Assembly (NCBI RefSeq): GCF_003667315.2
Contig: NZ_RCTZ02000005.1
Span: 124,001 to 188,000 of the forward strand
DNA length: 64,000 bases
DNA from: Tropicibacter alexandrii
GTDB taxonomy: Bacteria > Pseudomonadota > Alphaproteobacteria > Rhodobacterales > Rhodobacteraceae
Reading direction: 5' to 3'
Position 1 is the first letter of the stretch. Every line of letters begins with the position of its first letter. The notes under the pieces were generated by a model. It was not told the origin of the DNA. It made no database searches and was given only the letters and a program-made list of their open reading frames with translations. This document shows positions 22,191 to 30,935 of this stretch, piece by piece. The translations under genes were made by a program, and so were the position numbers.

Positions 22191-22221
22191 CCCGCGCATG
22201 TAGGCCAAGCCGCGTGCGCGC

Positions 22222-23004
22222 TCAAGCCCAGTCGGGCTTGCGCTTCTCGATAAAGGCGGTGATGCCCTCATCCGTGTCACGCAGCAGCATGTTTTCCACC
22301 ATGACATCGCCGGTAAAGGCATAGGCCTCGTCCAGCGTCATGCCCATCTGGTCGTAAAACGCCGATTTGCCGATCTTGACGGCGGCGGTCAGTTTCGACG
22401 CCACGGTTTGCGCCAACTCCAACGTTGCGCTTTCAAGCTGATCACCCGGCACGACCATGTTCACCAGCCCCAGCGCCTCGGCCTCGCTCGCGTCGATGAA
22501 GGACCCGGTTGTCAGCATCTGGAACGCCTTCTTGCGGGGGATGTTGCGCGACAGCGCGACCATGGGTGTCGAGCAAAACAGCCCGATATTCACCCCGTTC
22601 ACGCCAAAGCGCGTGCCCTCGGCGGCGACGGCCATGTCACAGGACGCCACCATCTGGCAGCCCGCCGCCGTGGCGATCCCGTGGACTTGCGCGATGACCG
22701 GCTGGGGCAGGCGGGTCAGCCCCGACATGACCGAAGCGCAACGCTTGAACAGATCTGCGAAATAGGCCGCGCCCTTGTCCTCAGCCTGCCGTCCGGCCTG
22801 CATCTGCTTCAGGTCATGGCCCGCGCAAAACGCCTTGCCCGCGCCAGAGATCACCACGACGCGGGTCTCGCGATCCGCCTGAAGCGCGTCGATCTGCGCC
22901 TGAAACGCCGCCAGCATCTCGTCCGAGAGGGCGTTGAGCTTTTCCGGCGCATTCATCCGCAGATGGGCCACACCGTTCGTATCGTGACGTTTGAGCAGTT
23001 CCAT
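22222..23004 (-). CDS. Enoyl-CoA hydratase/isomerase family protein
   Basis: A 260-residue crotonase-fold protein. The oxyanion-hole region [10 protein letters not shown] and the second glycine strand [20 protein letters not shown] are clear, as is the C-terminal [21 protein letters not shown]. It resembles the ECHDC3-like branch, whose members often lack one of the two catalytic glutamates and whose substrate is uncertain. First gene of the operon with trmFO and gluQ. AGGA lies before the ATG. It is divergent from the PaaI thioesterase gene 54 bases away, so two acyl-CoA enzymes share a promoter region. Confidence 0.87.
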   Translation of the reverse strand: MELLKRHDTNGVAHLRMNAPEKLNALSDEMLAAFQAQIDALQADRETRVVVISGAGKAFCAGHDLKQMQAGRQAEDKGAAYFADLFKRCASVMSGLTRLPQPVIAQVHGIATAAGCQMVASCDMAVAAEGTRFGVNGVNIGLFCSTPMVALSRNIPRKKAFQMLTTGSFIDASEAEALGLVNMVVPGDQLESATLELAQTVASKLTAAVKIGKSAFYDQMGMTLDEAYAFTGDVMVENMLLRDTDEGITAFIEKRKPDWA

Positions 23005-23058
23005 CTTGTCCTCCCGTTTCGGGTCAGATTACCTGTCCCAAAAGACGGAGGGAAGGAC

Positions 23059-23481
23059 GTGGAGCTTAAATTTACCGCCGAGGAGATGGCTGACTATCTC
23101 GAAGAGGTCTTTCCGCAGGTTCACGGCATGTTCGGCATCGACAAGATCGCCGAGGACGGCATAACCATGCGTTTGTTCAACGATGACAGGCATTTGCGCC
23201 CCGGTGGCACGGTCAGCGGCCCGGCGATGTTCAGCCTTGCGGATGTGGCGGCCTATGTGGCCACGATGGCCTTTGTCGGGCGCGAGGCGCTGGCGGTCAC
23301 CACCCATTGTTCCATCGACTTCATGCGCAAACCGGCGGCGGGCGTCGATCTGCTGGCCCATGCGCGCATCCTGAAACTGGGACGCGCGCTGTCGGTGACG
23401 GATGTGCTGCTGTATAGCGAAGGCATGGACGACCCGGTCGCCCATGCCTCCCTCACCTATTCGATCCCGCCCGCGCGTTAA
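23059..23481 (+). CDS. PaaI-family acyl-CoA thioesterase
   Basis: A 140-residue hotdog-fold thioesterase. Typical blocks are LRPGGTVSGPAMFSLADVAAYVA (with the catalytic-helix Asp) and THCSIDFMRKPAAGVDLLAHARI. GTG at 23059 is taken as start because GGAGGGAAGG lies directly upstream; longer frames upstream run across the divergent hydratase. Probably hydrolyses acyl-CoA, perhaps phenylacetyl or short-chain; substrate not visible. Its final four bases overlap the end of the convergent DUF1127 gene. Confidence 0.85.
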   Translation: MELKFTAEEMADYLEEVFPQVHGMFGIDKIAEDGITMRLFNDDRHLRPGGTVSGPAMFSLADVAAYVATMAFVGREALAVTTHCSIDFMRKPAAGVDLLAHARILKLGRALSVTDVLLYSEGMDDPVAHASLTYSIPPAR

Positions 23482-23708
23482 GTCCGCCAGAAGGCGCGGG
23501 TGGCCTCGTCCAGCGCTTCTTGCCGGGTCAGGCCGATATCGTGCAATTGATGCGGCTCCAACTGTTTCAGCGCCAGTCGGGTGCGGCGACGCATGGTCCA
23601 CTTGGTGGTGGATACCGCGACGAACAACGCAAATTCGGCCACCAGCGGAAGCGGCTGGTTCTGCTCAAGCAGAGCAAGGGCGGGGCGGTGTGCAATTTGC
23701 GGTGCCAT
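23478..23708 (-). CDS. DUF1127 (YjiS-like) small protein
   Basis: A 76-residue protein ending in the DUF1127 signature (LEPHQLHDIGLTRQEALDEATRAFWR). Members are small Arg-rich proteins; some bind RNA and influence phosphate or carbon metabolism in alphaproteobacteria. The ATG at 23708 follows AAAGGATACCG. It faces the MocR-type regulator across a 97-base region with repeated elements, so it may be that regulator's target. Confidence 0.85.
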   Translation of the reverse strand: MAPQIAHRPALALLEQNQPLPLVAEFALFVAVSTTKWTMRRRTRLALKQLEPHQLHDIGLTRQEALDEATRAFWRT

Positions 23709-23721
23709 GGTCGGTATCCTT

Positions 23722-23770
23722 TCACATTGTATTGACACAATTGGCATTGTTTTAGTACGCATATTGATAC
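23722..23770. promoter_or_regulatory. Likely promoter/operator between DUF1127 and MocR genes
   Basis: The 97-base divergent region contains two near-identical direct repeats, GTATTGACAC at 23729-23738 and ATATTGATAC at 23761-23770, and the inverse motif ATACAAT at 23810. TTGACA at 23732 could be a -35 element. Spaced direct repeats near the gene are typical of MocR operators. Confidence 0.45.
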
Positions 23771-23805
23771 GCTTCGGATTTTATCGGGTCGAGAAAAGAA
23801 TTGTG

Positions 23806-25206
23806 ATGGATACAATATTGTCCCGTTATGCGGGCGCCACCGAGGGTGCGAAATACAAACGTCTGGCGCAGGCGATCCGGGGCGCGATCACCGAGGGGGA
23901 TCTGCAAACAGGGGCGCAATTGCCGCCCGTGCGGGAACTCGGCTGGGCCTTGCAAATCACCCCGGGCACCGTGGCGCGGGCCTATGCGATCCTGACCGAT
24001 GAGGGCGCCTTGCGCGGCGAGGTCGGGCGCGGGACATTTGTCGCCGGTCCGCAGAGCCGCGACGATCAAAGAGATATCCGCTGGGCCCAGCACAACATGC
24101 CGGAAGATACCGACTTCGTGAGCCTTTTTTCCACCAAGCTGCCGGATATGGGGCAGGTGGCCCTGATCCGGGACGCCTATCGCGAGATGGCGGAGAAGCC
24201 CACTGGCAGTTTGCTGAGCTACCCGTCTGCGGATGCCTATCGCCCGGCGCGCCGCGCCGTGTTGCGGTGGCTGTCGGATGCGGCGCTTGGGGCTGTGGAT
24301 CCGGATGAGATGGTGCTGTCCCATGGTGGGCAGTCGGGCGTGTCGCTTGTCATGCAATCGGTGCTGCGCGGGCGCAAACCCGTGGTTCTGGTCGAGGAAC
24401 TGTCCTATCCCGGCTTCCGCCGTGCCGCGCAGATCATGCGCGCAGAGGTTGTGGCCGTGCCCATGGATGGCGACGGATTGATTCCCGAGGCGCTGGATGA
24501 GCTGGCACAAAGGCATGAGGCACAGCTGCTTTGTACCAGTGCCGAGGTGCACAATCCCACCGGGCTGTTCACCCCGAAACACCGAAGGGAGGCCATCGCC
24601 GAGGTCGCATCGCGGCGCGGCTTTCATATCCTCGAAGACGATTGCTACCGAATGGGCGCGTCGCGTGCGCCGACCTATCGGGCGATCCTTCCGGACCGGG
24701 CTTGGTATGTCTCGTCGATCTCCAAGGCGCTGACCCCCGCCTTGCGCGTGGGTTTTGCGCTGGCGCCCAAGGCCCATGCCGCAACGCTGCGCCGGGTGGC
24801 GGAATACGGGTTCTTCGGGCTCGCGCATCCTTTGGCCGTGCTGGTCGAAGACCTGCTGACGCGCGATGCCACCTATGAGATTATGGAAGACATCCGTCAG
24901 GAGGTGAACCGATACACCCGCGCTGCGGTGAACGGGCTAGGTGGCTATGACATCACTTGGGGCGAGGATCTGCCTTTCATCTGGCTGACTTTGCCCGAAG
25001 GGTGGCGGGCGTCAGCCTTCGTGCAGGCGGCGGAAGCTGTGGGGGTCAAGGTGCGTGCCTCCGAGGATTTCATCCCGCGCGACGGCTTGGCGCCGCATGC
25101 GGTGCGGGTCGGCGTGAACGCGCAGGTCAGCATGCGCAGTTTCGAGACGGCGATCGGCAAGCTGCGCCACCTTCTGGATCACCCACCAGAGCGCATGGCG
25201 GTGTGA
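23806..25206 (+). CDS. MocR/PdxR-type regulator (GntR HTH plus aminotransferase domain)
   Basis: A 466-residue regulator. The N-terminal GntR winged helix covers residues about 10-80 (GAQLPPVRELGWALQITPGTVARAYAIL, with GEVGRGTFVAG). From residue 100 it has an aminotransferase type I fold: SHGGQSGVSLVMQ, EVHNPTGLF, and the PLP-binding Lys in SSISKALTPALRVG. MocR proteins sense PLP or an amine through it; targets range from pdx genes to amino-acid and taurine use. The ATG at 23806 or GTG at 23803 could start it; no strong Shine-Dalgarno is visible. It faces the DUF1127 gene. Confidence 0.9.
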   Translation: MDTILSRYAGATEGAKYKRLAQAIRGAITEGDLQTGAQLPPVRELGWALQITPGTVARAYAILTDEGALRGEVGRGTFVAGPQSRDDQRDIRWAQHNMPEDTDFVSLFSTKLPDMGQVALIRDAYREMAEKPTGSLLSYPSADAYRPARRAVLRWLSDAALGAVDPDEMVLSHGGQSGVSLVMQSVLRGRKPVVLVEELSYPGFRRAAQIMRAEVVAVPMDGDGLIPEALDELAQRHEAQLLCTSAEVHNPTGLFTPKHRREAIAEVASRRGFHILEDDCYRMGASRAPTYRAILPDRAWYVSSISKALTPALRVGFALAPKAHAATLRRVAEYGFFGLAHPLAVLVEDLLTRDATYEIMEDIRQEVNRYTRAAVNGLGGYDITWGEDLPFIWLTLPEGWRASAFVQAAEAVGVKVRASEDFIPRDGLAPHAVRVGVNAQVSMRSFETAIGKLRHLLDHPPERMAV

Positions 25207-25369
25207 AATTGTGGGGTAAAATAATACCGTAATTTTAAGCCATTGGAAAGGCTTGTTATTTTCGCGGGTTGGCCGCTTGACTGGCAATCGGGGATGTTTA
25301 TAACCCCGCCATCGGATACCGGGCCGGGCGAGTCTTCGCGCGGCCCTTGTCAATCAAGTGGATATACCC

Positions 25370-25828
25370 ATGAAAACCTTCTCTGCGACTCCGGCAGACA
25401 TCGAAAAGAAGTGGATCGTGATCGACGCCGAGGGCGTCGTTCTGGGCCGCCTCGCCTCGATCGTCGCCATGCGTCTGCGCGGCAAGCACAAGCCGTCCTT
25501 CACCCCCCACATGGACTGTGGTGACAACGTCATCATCGTCAATGCCGACAAGGTCCAGCTGACCGGCAAGAAGCGCGAAGAGCGGTTCTACTGGCACACC
25601 GGCCACCCGGGCGGCATCAAGTCCCGCACCAAGGACGAGATCCTGACCGGCGCACATCCCGAGCGCGTGGTCTATCAGGCCGTCAAGCGCATGCTGCCGG
25701 GCAACCGCCTGTCGCGCCAGCAGATGACCAACCTGCGCATCTACGCGTCGGCCGATCATCCGCACGAAGCCCAGAACCCCGAGGTTCTGGACGTGAAATC
25801 CAAGAACTCCAAGAACACCCGGGTGTAA
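25370..25828 (+). CDS. rplM: 50S ribosomal protein L13
   Basis: A 152-residue ribosomal protein of the large subunit, a primary binder of 23S r[23 protein letters not shown] and [10 protein letters not shown] are the family N-terminus; THGHPGG-type sequence ([12 protein letters not shown]) and [12 protein letters not shown] follow. The ATG at 25370 gives the usual alphaproteobacterial length. Forms the classic rplM-rpsI operon with two bases between the genes. Confidence 0.97.
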   Translation: MKTFSATPADIEKKWIVIDAEGVVLGRLASIVAMRLRGKHKPSFTPHMDCGDNVIIVNADKVQLTGKKREERFYWHTGHPGGIKSRTKDEILTGAHPERVVYQAVKRMLPGNRLSRQQMTNLRIYASADHPHEAQNPEVLDVKSKNSKNTRV

Positions 25829-25830
25829 TC

Positions 25831-26316
25831 ATGGCTGATCAGATCAATTCTCTTGAAGACCTGAAGGGCGCCGTGTCCGAGACCGTCGTGGTCGAGGAAT
25901 CCGCACCCCGTGAGCCCGTCCGCGACGAGCTGGGCCGCTCCTATGCCACCGGCAAGCGGAAAGACGCGGTTGCCCGCGTCTGGATCAAGCCGGGTTCCGG
26001 CAAGGTCATCGTCAACGGCAAGGACATGGACAAGTACTTTGCCCGTCCGGTGCTGCAACTGATCCTGCGCCAGCCATTCCAGGTGGCCGGTGTCGAAGGC
26101 GAATTCGACGTCATGGCAACCGTCAAGGGCGGTGGCCTGACCGGTCAGGCCGGCGCGGTCAAGCACGGCATCTCGAAGGCGCTGCAGCTCTATAACCCGG
26201 AGCTGCGCTCGGCCCTTAAGGCTGCTGGCTTCCTGACCCGCGACAGCCGCGTTGTGGAACGCAAGAAGTTCGGTAAGCGCAAAGCCCGCCGTTCGTTCCA
26301 GTTCTCGAAGCGCTGA
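25831..26316 (+). CDS. rpsI: 30S ribosomal protein S9
   Basis: A 161-residue small-subunit protein whose basic tail ([16 protein letters not shown]) reaches the P-site tRNA. The core starts around residue 37 ([21 protein letters not shown]). The first 35 residues are an acidic extension ([15 protein letters not shown]) that is normal for Rhodobacteraceae and not in E. coli S9. A Rho-independent terminator follows. Confidence 0.97.
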   Translation: MADQINSLEDLKGAVSETVVVEESAPREPVRDELGRSYATGKRKDAVARVWIKPGSGKVIVNGKDMDKYFARPVLQLILRQPFQVAGVEGEFDVMATVKGGGLTGQAGAVKHGISKALQLYNPELRSALKAAGFLTRDSRVVERKKFGKRKARRSFQFSKR

Positions 26317-26337
26317 TCTTCGCGATTTGCGATTTTG

Positions 26338-26364
26338 CAGGGGTCCCACTTGGGGCCCCTGTTT
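26338..26364 (+). terminator. Terminator of rplM-rpsI
   Basis: Stem CAGGGG-TCCC / GGGG-CCCCTG with a short loop followed by TTTT, 22 bases after the rpsI stop. Confidence 0.8.
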
Positions 26365-26378
26365 TGCTGTGAGGGGGC

Positions 26379-26465
26379 CGAATTTTCATGAAAATTCGGA
26401 AATAGGGGGCTCTGCCCCCCTGCCTTCGGCAGTCCCCCGAGGTATTTTCGGACCAAAGAAGCAGG
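26379..26465. repeat. Composite intergenic repeat, copy A
   Basis: Three hairpins in a row: a perfect 20-base palindrome at 26379-26398 (CGAATTTTCA and its complement), GGGGGC-TCT-GCCCCC at 26405-26419 and CTGCC-TTC-GGCAG at 26420-26432, followed by CCCCCGAGGTATTTTCGG and CCAAAGAAG. The latter part recurs in reverse orientation at 50886-50945. This type of element (ending in GGTATTTTxxGxxCxAAxxAAG) is widespread between genes of Rhodobacteraceae. The ribosome binding site of the following glycosyltransferase gene directly abuts it. Confidence 0.75.
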
Positions 26466-26474
26466 GGCGTTGTG

Positions 26475-27530
26475 ATGCAGACAGTCGGGATCGAGGATGC
26501 CGGGAAACTTGCCCGGGTCGTGTCGGGCGCGGTCGATCCGGGCAAGCTGACACTGTTTTCCACCATGAAGAACGAGTTTGGCTTTCTGCCGGCTTGGCTG
26601 GACCATCACCGGGCCATCGGGTTCGAACAGTTCCTGATCTGGGACGATGCGTCGGATGACGGGACGGGTGCCTATCTTGAGGCGCAGCCTGACGTGGTGG
26701 TGATGCGGTCGGAGCACGGGTTCGGGCATGTGCTGCGGTACCGTGATCCGGACGGGGCAGTGCGCGATGAGCGCATGGGCACCTATATGAAGATCGCCGT
26801 GCCGCACCTGTTCTTTGACGGGGCTTATGTCGGCTATCTGGATGCGGACGAATTCCTGATCCTGCCGCCCGGTATCGGCTCGGTCGCCGAGATCGTGGCG
26901 CGGCTTCGGACCGAGGGCGCGCCCGCGGCGGTTGCCTCTGTCGTCGAGTTCTTTCCAGCAGATATGTCCGGGCTGGACGGAGCCTTGCCCGCGACATTCG
27001 ACGGGTTGATCGCGGCCTATCCGTTTTTCGAGGCCGAGCCGTTGGTCACCTTGCGCCCCGGCCAGCAGCCGAAGATCGCGCCGATGTCGAAAACCGCGCA
27101 TCTGTTCGCGCGCTACGATGTCCGTCCCAAGCTGGAGCGCAAGGGCTGGCACCGGCTGTGGATGCCGAAGAAAGCGCGTGAGGCGCAGAGTTTCCAGAAA
27201 TCGCCCCGGCACAAGACGCCGCTGGTGTTGCGCAATGCGGACAGCCGCCTGACCGGGTCGCATTACGCCAATCTGCCGCCCTCGGGCGAGGTCCTGCTGA
27301 CCGTCGCGCATTTCGTCTTCACCGCGCAATTCGCGGACAAGATCGAGCGGGCGATCGCTTGGGGGGCGCATACCAACGGGGCCTCGAAATACCGGTATTA
27401 CGCGGAGTTGCTGACCCGCATGCGCGGCGTGCCTGAGGGGTTTCTGTCCGAAAGCTCGAAACGCTATACCGGTCCCGAGGCGCTGATCGAGGCCGGTCTG
27501 ATGCGCTGGCCGGATCAGGACAGCACGTAG
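26475..27530 (+). CDS. Glycosyltransferase family 2-like protein
   Basis: A 351-residue cytoplasmic glycosyltransferase of the Glyco_tranf_2_4 type. KNEFGFLPAWLDHHRAIGFEQFLIWDD (about residues 32-58) is the N-terminal strand-helix that binds the sugar nucleotide and YLDADEFLIL contains the DxD metal motif. The ATG at 26475 was preferred to an in-frame GTG at 26472. It ends 16 bases inside the convergent sulfotransferase gene. The two may both decorate a surface polysaccharide. Confidence 0.82.
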   Translation: MQTVGIEDAGKLARVVSGAVDPGKLTLFSTMKNEFGFLPAWLDHHRAIGFEQFLIWDDASDDGTGAYLEAQPDVVVMRSEHGFGHVLRYRDPDGAVRDERMGTYMKIAVPHLFFDGAYVGYLDADEFLILPPGIGSVAEIVARLRTEGAPAAVASVVEFFPADMSGLDGALPATFDGLIAAYPFFEAEPLVTLRPGQQPKIAPMSKTAHLFARYDVRPKLERKGWHRLWMPKKAREAQSFQKSPRHKTPLVLRNADSRLTGSHYANLPPSGEVLLTVAHFVFTAQFADKIERAIAWGAHTNGASKYRYYAELLTRMRGVPEGFLSESSKRYTGPEALIEAGLMRWPDQDST

Positions 27531-28369
27531 CGGGCCGAGGGCCAGACCTGTGCGATCTGCGGCAGCCGGGCGGCGACGGCATGGTAGACCGGAGCGTAGT
27601 GCTGGGCGATGGCGCGGGTCAGGTCCTCGGGCAGGGGATTGCCACCGGAGCCGCGCGCGTTGACCTGCTGCCCGCCTGCCTTCGGATCGGCGGGGATGTC
27701 TGCAAAGCGGCTGAGATCGGCGATCCCGTCCGGCGTGGTCATTTCCTCGAACAGGCAGATATGGCGGTTTTCCGCCTCGAAAACCTGTTCGACCGCGTCG
27801 AGCGTCATGTCGTAGCGCGTGCGGGCTGCGGCCTCGGCCCCGGCATGGAACGCGGCCAAATCGGCGGCCTCGTCGCCGCTAGAATTGAGGTATCCCTTGT
27901 CGAGATCCATCTTGAGCTGCGACCGTAGCCGCGCCACGGGATCGCGCATGGCAAAGATCACCTTCACCGCGATGTCCCTCTCGGCAAAGCCGTCGCGGAT
28001 GCCGGTCAGCATTGCCGGGGGCAAGGCCGCGTAGGATGGGGTCACATCCCCGGTGCGGACCACGCCCTTGCGTGCCAGAAGCCCCTCGAAATAGTCGAAA
28101 TAGGCCGGGCGGTGGGTTTGCATGTCCCAGCGCAGATAGTCGCGCGGGATGGCCAGCCCGGCCTTGGCCTTGAGCCGTGCCTTGGCCTTTTGCAACGCCG
28201 AGGGTTCGGGCACGCGGTAGCGCGCAAACGGCCCGCCAAGGTCGCTTTCCCAGATCTGGTATTCACCCAGCCGTCCGAAATCCGACCCTTGGGCGCGGGC
28301 GAGATAGGCCTGATACCAACTCGAGCCGCATTTCTGCCCCCCGAGGCCCAGGAAAAACGTACCGGTCAT
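27515..28369 (-). CDS. Sulfotransferase family protein
   Basis: A 284-residue protein with the P-loop-like PAPS binding element GGQKCGSSWYQAYL at residues 10-23 and the second motif FAMRDPVARLRSQLKMD near residue 142, where the Arg and Ser contact the 3'-phosphate of PAPS. The middle carries VTPSYAALPP. It transfers sulfate to a carbohydrate or similar acceptor. The 3' end overlaps the glycosyltransferase gene. Common in marine Roseobacters. Confidence 0.85.
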   Translation of the reverse strand: MTGTFFLGLGGQKCGSSWYQAYLARAQGSDFGRLGEYQIWESDLGGPFARYRVPEPSALQKAKARLKAKAGLAIPRDYLRWDMQTHRPAYFDYFEGLLARKGVVRTGDVTPSYAALPPAMLTGIRDGFAERDIAVKVIFAMRDPVARLRSQLKMDLDKGYLNSSGDEAADLAAFHAGAEAAARTRYDMTLDAVEQVFEAENRHICLFEEMTTPDGIADLSRFADIPADPKAGGQQVNARGSGGNPLPEDLTRAIAQHYAPVYHAVAARLPQIAQVWPSARYVLS

Positions 28370-28402
28370 GCATCCCCCTGCGTCAGCGTGCGACAGATCG
28401 TA

Positions 28403-28423
28403 GGCCGGGGCTGTGCCCCGGCC
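28403..28423. terminator. Strong hairpin before TetR gene
   Basis: GGCCGGGGC-TGT-GCCCCGGCC, a perfect nine-base stem followed on the plus strand by CCCTTTT. It lies between two minus-strand genes, so as a terminator it would act only on plus-strand transcripts; it may rather be a repeat unit. Confidence 0.5.
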
Positions 28424-28428
28424 CCCTT

Positions 28429-29046
28429 TTAGGTATCCGGCGGGATCAGGCCAAGCCCCCGCAGGTAAACGCCGATCCCGCTTTCCAGCAGGTCCTCGGG
28501 GGCGAAAGGCGATTGGGTGCCGGGCGAGTTGCGCGCGAACAGTTCCACCACTCCGTGGCTCATCGCCCAGATATGCGCGGAAAACATTTGCGGCGGCGGG
28601 CGCTTGCCCTCGGGGATGTGCTGGCTCAGATCGCTGGCCGCCTGTTCCAGAACCGCGCGGGCGCGGCTTGAGACCGCCGCCAGATCGGGCGAGGCATTCA
28701 CCGAAATCCCGCTTTCGAACATCGCGATGTAATGGCCGGGATATTTGCGCGCGAAGGCCAGATAGGCCCGCCCGGTCGCCTCGAAGGCCGCCAGTGCCGA
28801 GGGTTGCCCGCTGTCATAGGCGTATTGCATCACGTCGGCGAAGATCTCGTATCCCTGCCGCGCCGCCTCGGCGATCAGGTCTTCGCGCCCGGCAAAATGG
28901 CGATAGACGGCGGCGGGGGTCACGCCCGCCTGCTTGGCTGCCTCCGACAGGGTGAACCCCGTGGGCCCCCGCGCCTCGATCAGCGACAGGGCCGCGTCGA
29001 CCAAGGCTTGGCGCAGGTTGCCGTGATGATAGCCGCGTTTGCTCAC
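28429..29046 (-). CDS. TetR/AcrR-family regulator
   Basis: A 205-residue regulator. The N-terminal helix-turn-helix ([45 protein letters not shown]) is textbook TetR. The C-terminal domain with [17 protein letters not shown] and [14 protein letters not shown] matches the WHG-type ligand domain. The start overlaps the stop of the PPK2 gene by four bases, so regulator and kinase are cotranslated. Confidence 0.9.
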   Translation of the reverse strand: MSKRGYHHGNLRQALVDAALSLIEARGPTGFTLSEAAKQAGVTPAAVYRHFAGREDLIAEAARQGYEIFADVMQYAYDSGQPSALAAFEATGRAYLAFARKYPGHYIAMFESGISVNASPDLAAVSSRARAVLEQAASDLSQHIPEGKRPPPQMFSAHIWAMSHGVVELFARNSPGTQSPFAPEDLLESGIGVYLRGLGLIPPDT

Positions 29047-29915
29047 TGCGTCTGCCAGATCTCTGGGCCGCCGATGATCGCCTCGTCCAGCTTGCCGAGC
29101 GCCTTCTCATCTTTGCGGTCGTAATCCAGCGCCGCCAGAACGTGGCGGATGGCGGCGAGCCGCGCGCGTTTCTTGTCGTCGGATCGAATGACCGTCCAAG
29201 GCGCTTCGAGGCTCTGGCTGCGAAACAGCGTTTCCTGAATGGCGTCGGAATAGGCATCCCAGCGTTTCAGCCCCTCGACATTGATCCAGGACAGTTTCCA
29301 CTGTTTCAACGGGTCACGTTCGCGCGCAAGAAAGCGGCGCAACTGCTCGGCGCGCCCGACATTGAGCCAGAACTTGAAGAGATGGATGCCTTCCTCGACC
29401 AGCATCTTTTCGAAATCCGGCACCTGCGCAAAGAAATGCGCGCGTTGCTCGTCGGAGCAAAAGCCAAAGACCTTTTCCACCACGCCGCGATTGTACCAGC
29501 TGCGGTCATAGAACACGATCTCGCCGCCTGCGGGCAGATGGTCGATATAGCGCTGGAAATACCATTGCGTGGCTTCGGTGTCGGACGGCTTGGACAGGGC
29601 CACGACACGCGCCCCGCGCGGGTTGAGGTTCATGCGGAACCGCTTGATCGTGCCGCCTTTGCCTGCGGCGTCGCGGCCCTCGAAGACGATGGCGATGCGC
29701 TGGCCGTTTTCCTTGGCCCAGGCCTGCATCTTGACCAGTTCGATCTGCAGGCGCGCCATGTCCTTTTCGTAATGCTTGCGCTTCATTTCCTCGGAGTAGG
29801 GATAGCCGGGGTCGAGGATATCGTCCTTTTCGGCGCGCTCGATGGCTTCGCGCACGGTCTTGGGGGCGTCGTTCTCGTAAAATGCGCTGATGGCGCCGTC
29901 AAAGGGCAGGGACAT
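29043..29915 (-). CDS. ppk2: Polyphosphate kinase 2 family protein (class I)
   Basis: A 290-residue PPK2: it transfers phosphate between polyphosphate and nucleoside diphosphates (ADP or GDP) in the cytoplasm. Walker [11 protein letters not shown] is near residue 84, the lid arginines follow in [16 protein letters not shown], and Walker B is [12 protein letters not shown]. Single PPK2 domain of the class I length. The ATG at 29915 is preceded by GAGG; one at 29933 is an alternative. It is followed by the coupled TetR gene. Confidence 0.92.
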   Translation of the reverse strand: MSLPFDGAISAFYENDAPKTVREAIERAEKDDILDPGYPYSEEMKRKHYEKDMARLQIELVKMQAWAKENGQRIAIVFEGRDAAGKGGTIKRFRMNLNPRGARVVALSKPSDTEATQWYFQRYIDHLPAGGEIVFYDRSWYNRGVVEKVFGFCSDEQRAHFFAQVPDFEKMLVEEGIHLFKFWLNVGRAEQLRRFLARERDPLKQWKLSWINVEGLKRWDAYSDAIQETLFRSQSLEAPWTVIRSDDKKRARLAAIRHVLAALDYDRKDEKALGKLDEAIIGGPEIWQTQ

Positions 29916-29979
29916 CGGGGCCTCATGGTTCAAGTCTCGGGCAATATGCGGATTTTTCGACCGGCATGCAAACAGGGGG

Positions 29980-30001
29980 AGGATGGGTGATCACCCATCC
30001 T
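29980..30001. repeat. 22-base perfect palindrome
   Basis: AGGATGGGTGA and its exact complement TCACCCATCCT form a palindrome that runs into the stop codon of the hydrolase gene (TAG at 30000-30002). Palindromes of the GATGGGT/ACCCATC kind are common between Rhodobacteraceae genes. It may work as a transcript end. Confidence 0.7.
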
Positions 30002-30935
30002 ACATGCGGCTGCGCAGGGCAGCGCGGTGGATCGCCTCGACCACGGCGCCGGGGCGGGTGTTGTGGATCATGTGACCGATGCCGTCGAGCCGGGTCAGGT
30101 TGGCCTGTGGCACGTCGCGAATGAAAGGCTCGGCATGGATCGACAAGCCCACGGTCGTATCCGCCGTGCCGTGGATCAGTTCGATGGGCACCGGGATATC
30201 CGGGTACTGCGGCACCAGCGCGCGGATCTGGTCCAGCAGACCGGCGCGGTGCTGGGCATTGGCGCGCAGGGCACTGCGGCGCAGGCTGAGCGGCGCGCCG
30301 ATATGTTCGGCATAGCCCGGGACCTCGTCCTGTGGGGCAAAGGTGTCGGCGATCGCCTGATCGACCACCCGGTCCGGCACCCAAGCGGTGATCAGCGGCA
30401 CGGCCAGCGCGGCCAGCGGTCCGGAATTGACCCGGTAGAGCGGGGGCATCGGCCCCTCCCACGGATAAGCCGGGCTGGCCTCCAGCACCAGCGCGCTCAG
30501 ATCATCTGGCCGGTGGACCGCCCAGGCCAGCGCCACCGCGCCGCCATAGGAGTGGCCCATCACGATGGGCCGCTCGGCCCCCAGCGCCGCCGCCGCGTCC
30601 GCAAGCAAATTTGCTTGCTCGGTGATCGTGGCGCCGCCCATGGGCGGCGTATAGCCCATGCCGGGCCGGTCGAAGGCGATGACGCGATAGCGTTCCGCCA
30701 GCCGGGGCATCAGCGAAAAGGTCATGTCGCGGATATTGCCCGACAGCCCGTGGATCAGCACCAAGGGTCGGCCCTGACCCATCTCGGTATAATGTACCCG
30801 GTGGCCGTTTACCGTCAGGAACTGGCCCGATGGCGGAAACTCCGCCTCGGCCAGCCGTTCATGGCGCGCGGCTTTCCACAGGGTCAGCGCCCAGAAGGCC
30901 GCCAAGACCAGCGCAAGGCCGATGACCCACTTCAT
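30000..30935 (-). CDS. Alpha/beta-fold hydrolase with N-terminal membrane anchor
   Basis: A 311-residue hydrolase. Residues 1-18 ([19 protein letters not shown]) form an anchor or signal. The core has the oxyanion strand VLIHGLSGN, nucleophile elbow GHSYGG and the catalytic His in GIGHMIH near the C-terminus; a lid region lies between. Substrate unknown: lipase, esterase and haloalkane-type hydrolases look alike here. It begins inside the metA stop (four-base overlap) and so is cotranslated with metA. Confidence 0.85.
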   Translation of the reverse strand: MKWVIGLALVLAAFWALTLWKAARHERLAEAEFPPSGQFLTVNGHRVHYTEMGQGRPLVLIHGLSGNIRDMTFSLMPRLAERYRVIAFDRPGMGYTPPMGGATITEQANLLADAAAALGAERPIVMGHSYGGAVALAWAVHRPDDLSALVLEASPAYPWEGPMPPLYRVNSGPLAALAVPLITAWVPDRVVDQAIADTFAPQDEVPGYAEHIGAPLSLRRSALRANAQHRAGLLDQIRALVPQYPDIPVPIELIHGTADTTVGLSIHAEPFIRDVPQANLTRLDGIGHMIHNTRPGAVVEAIHRAALRSRM

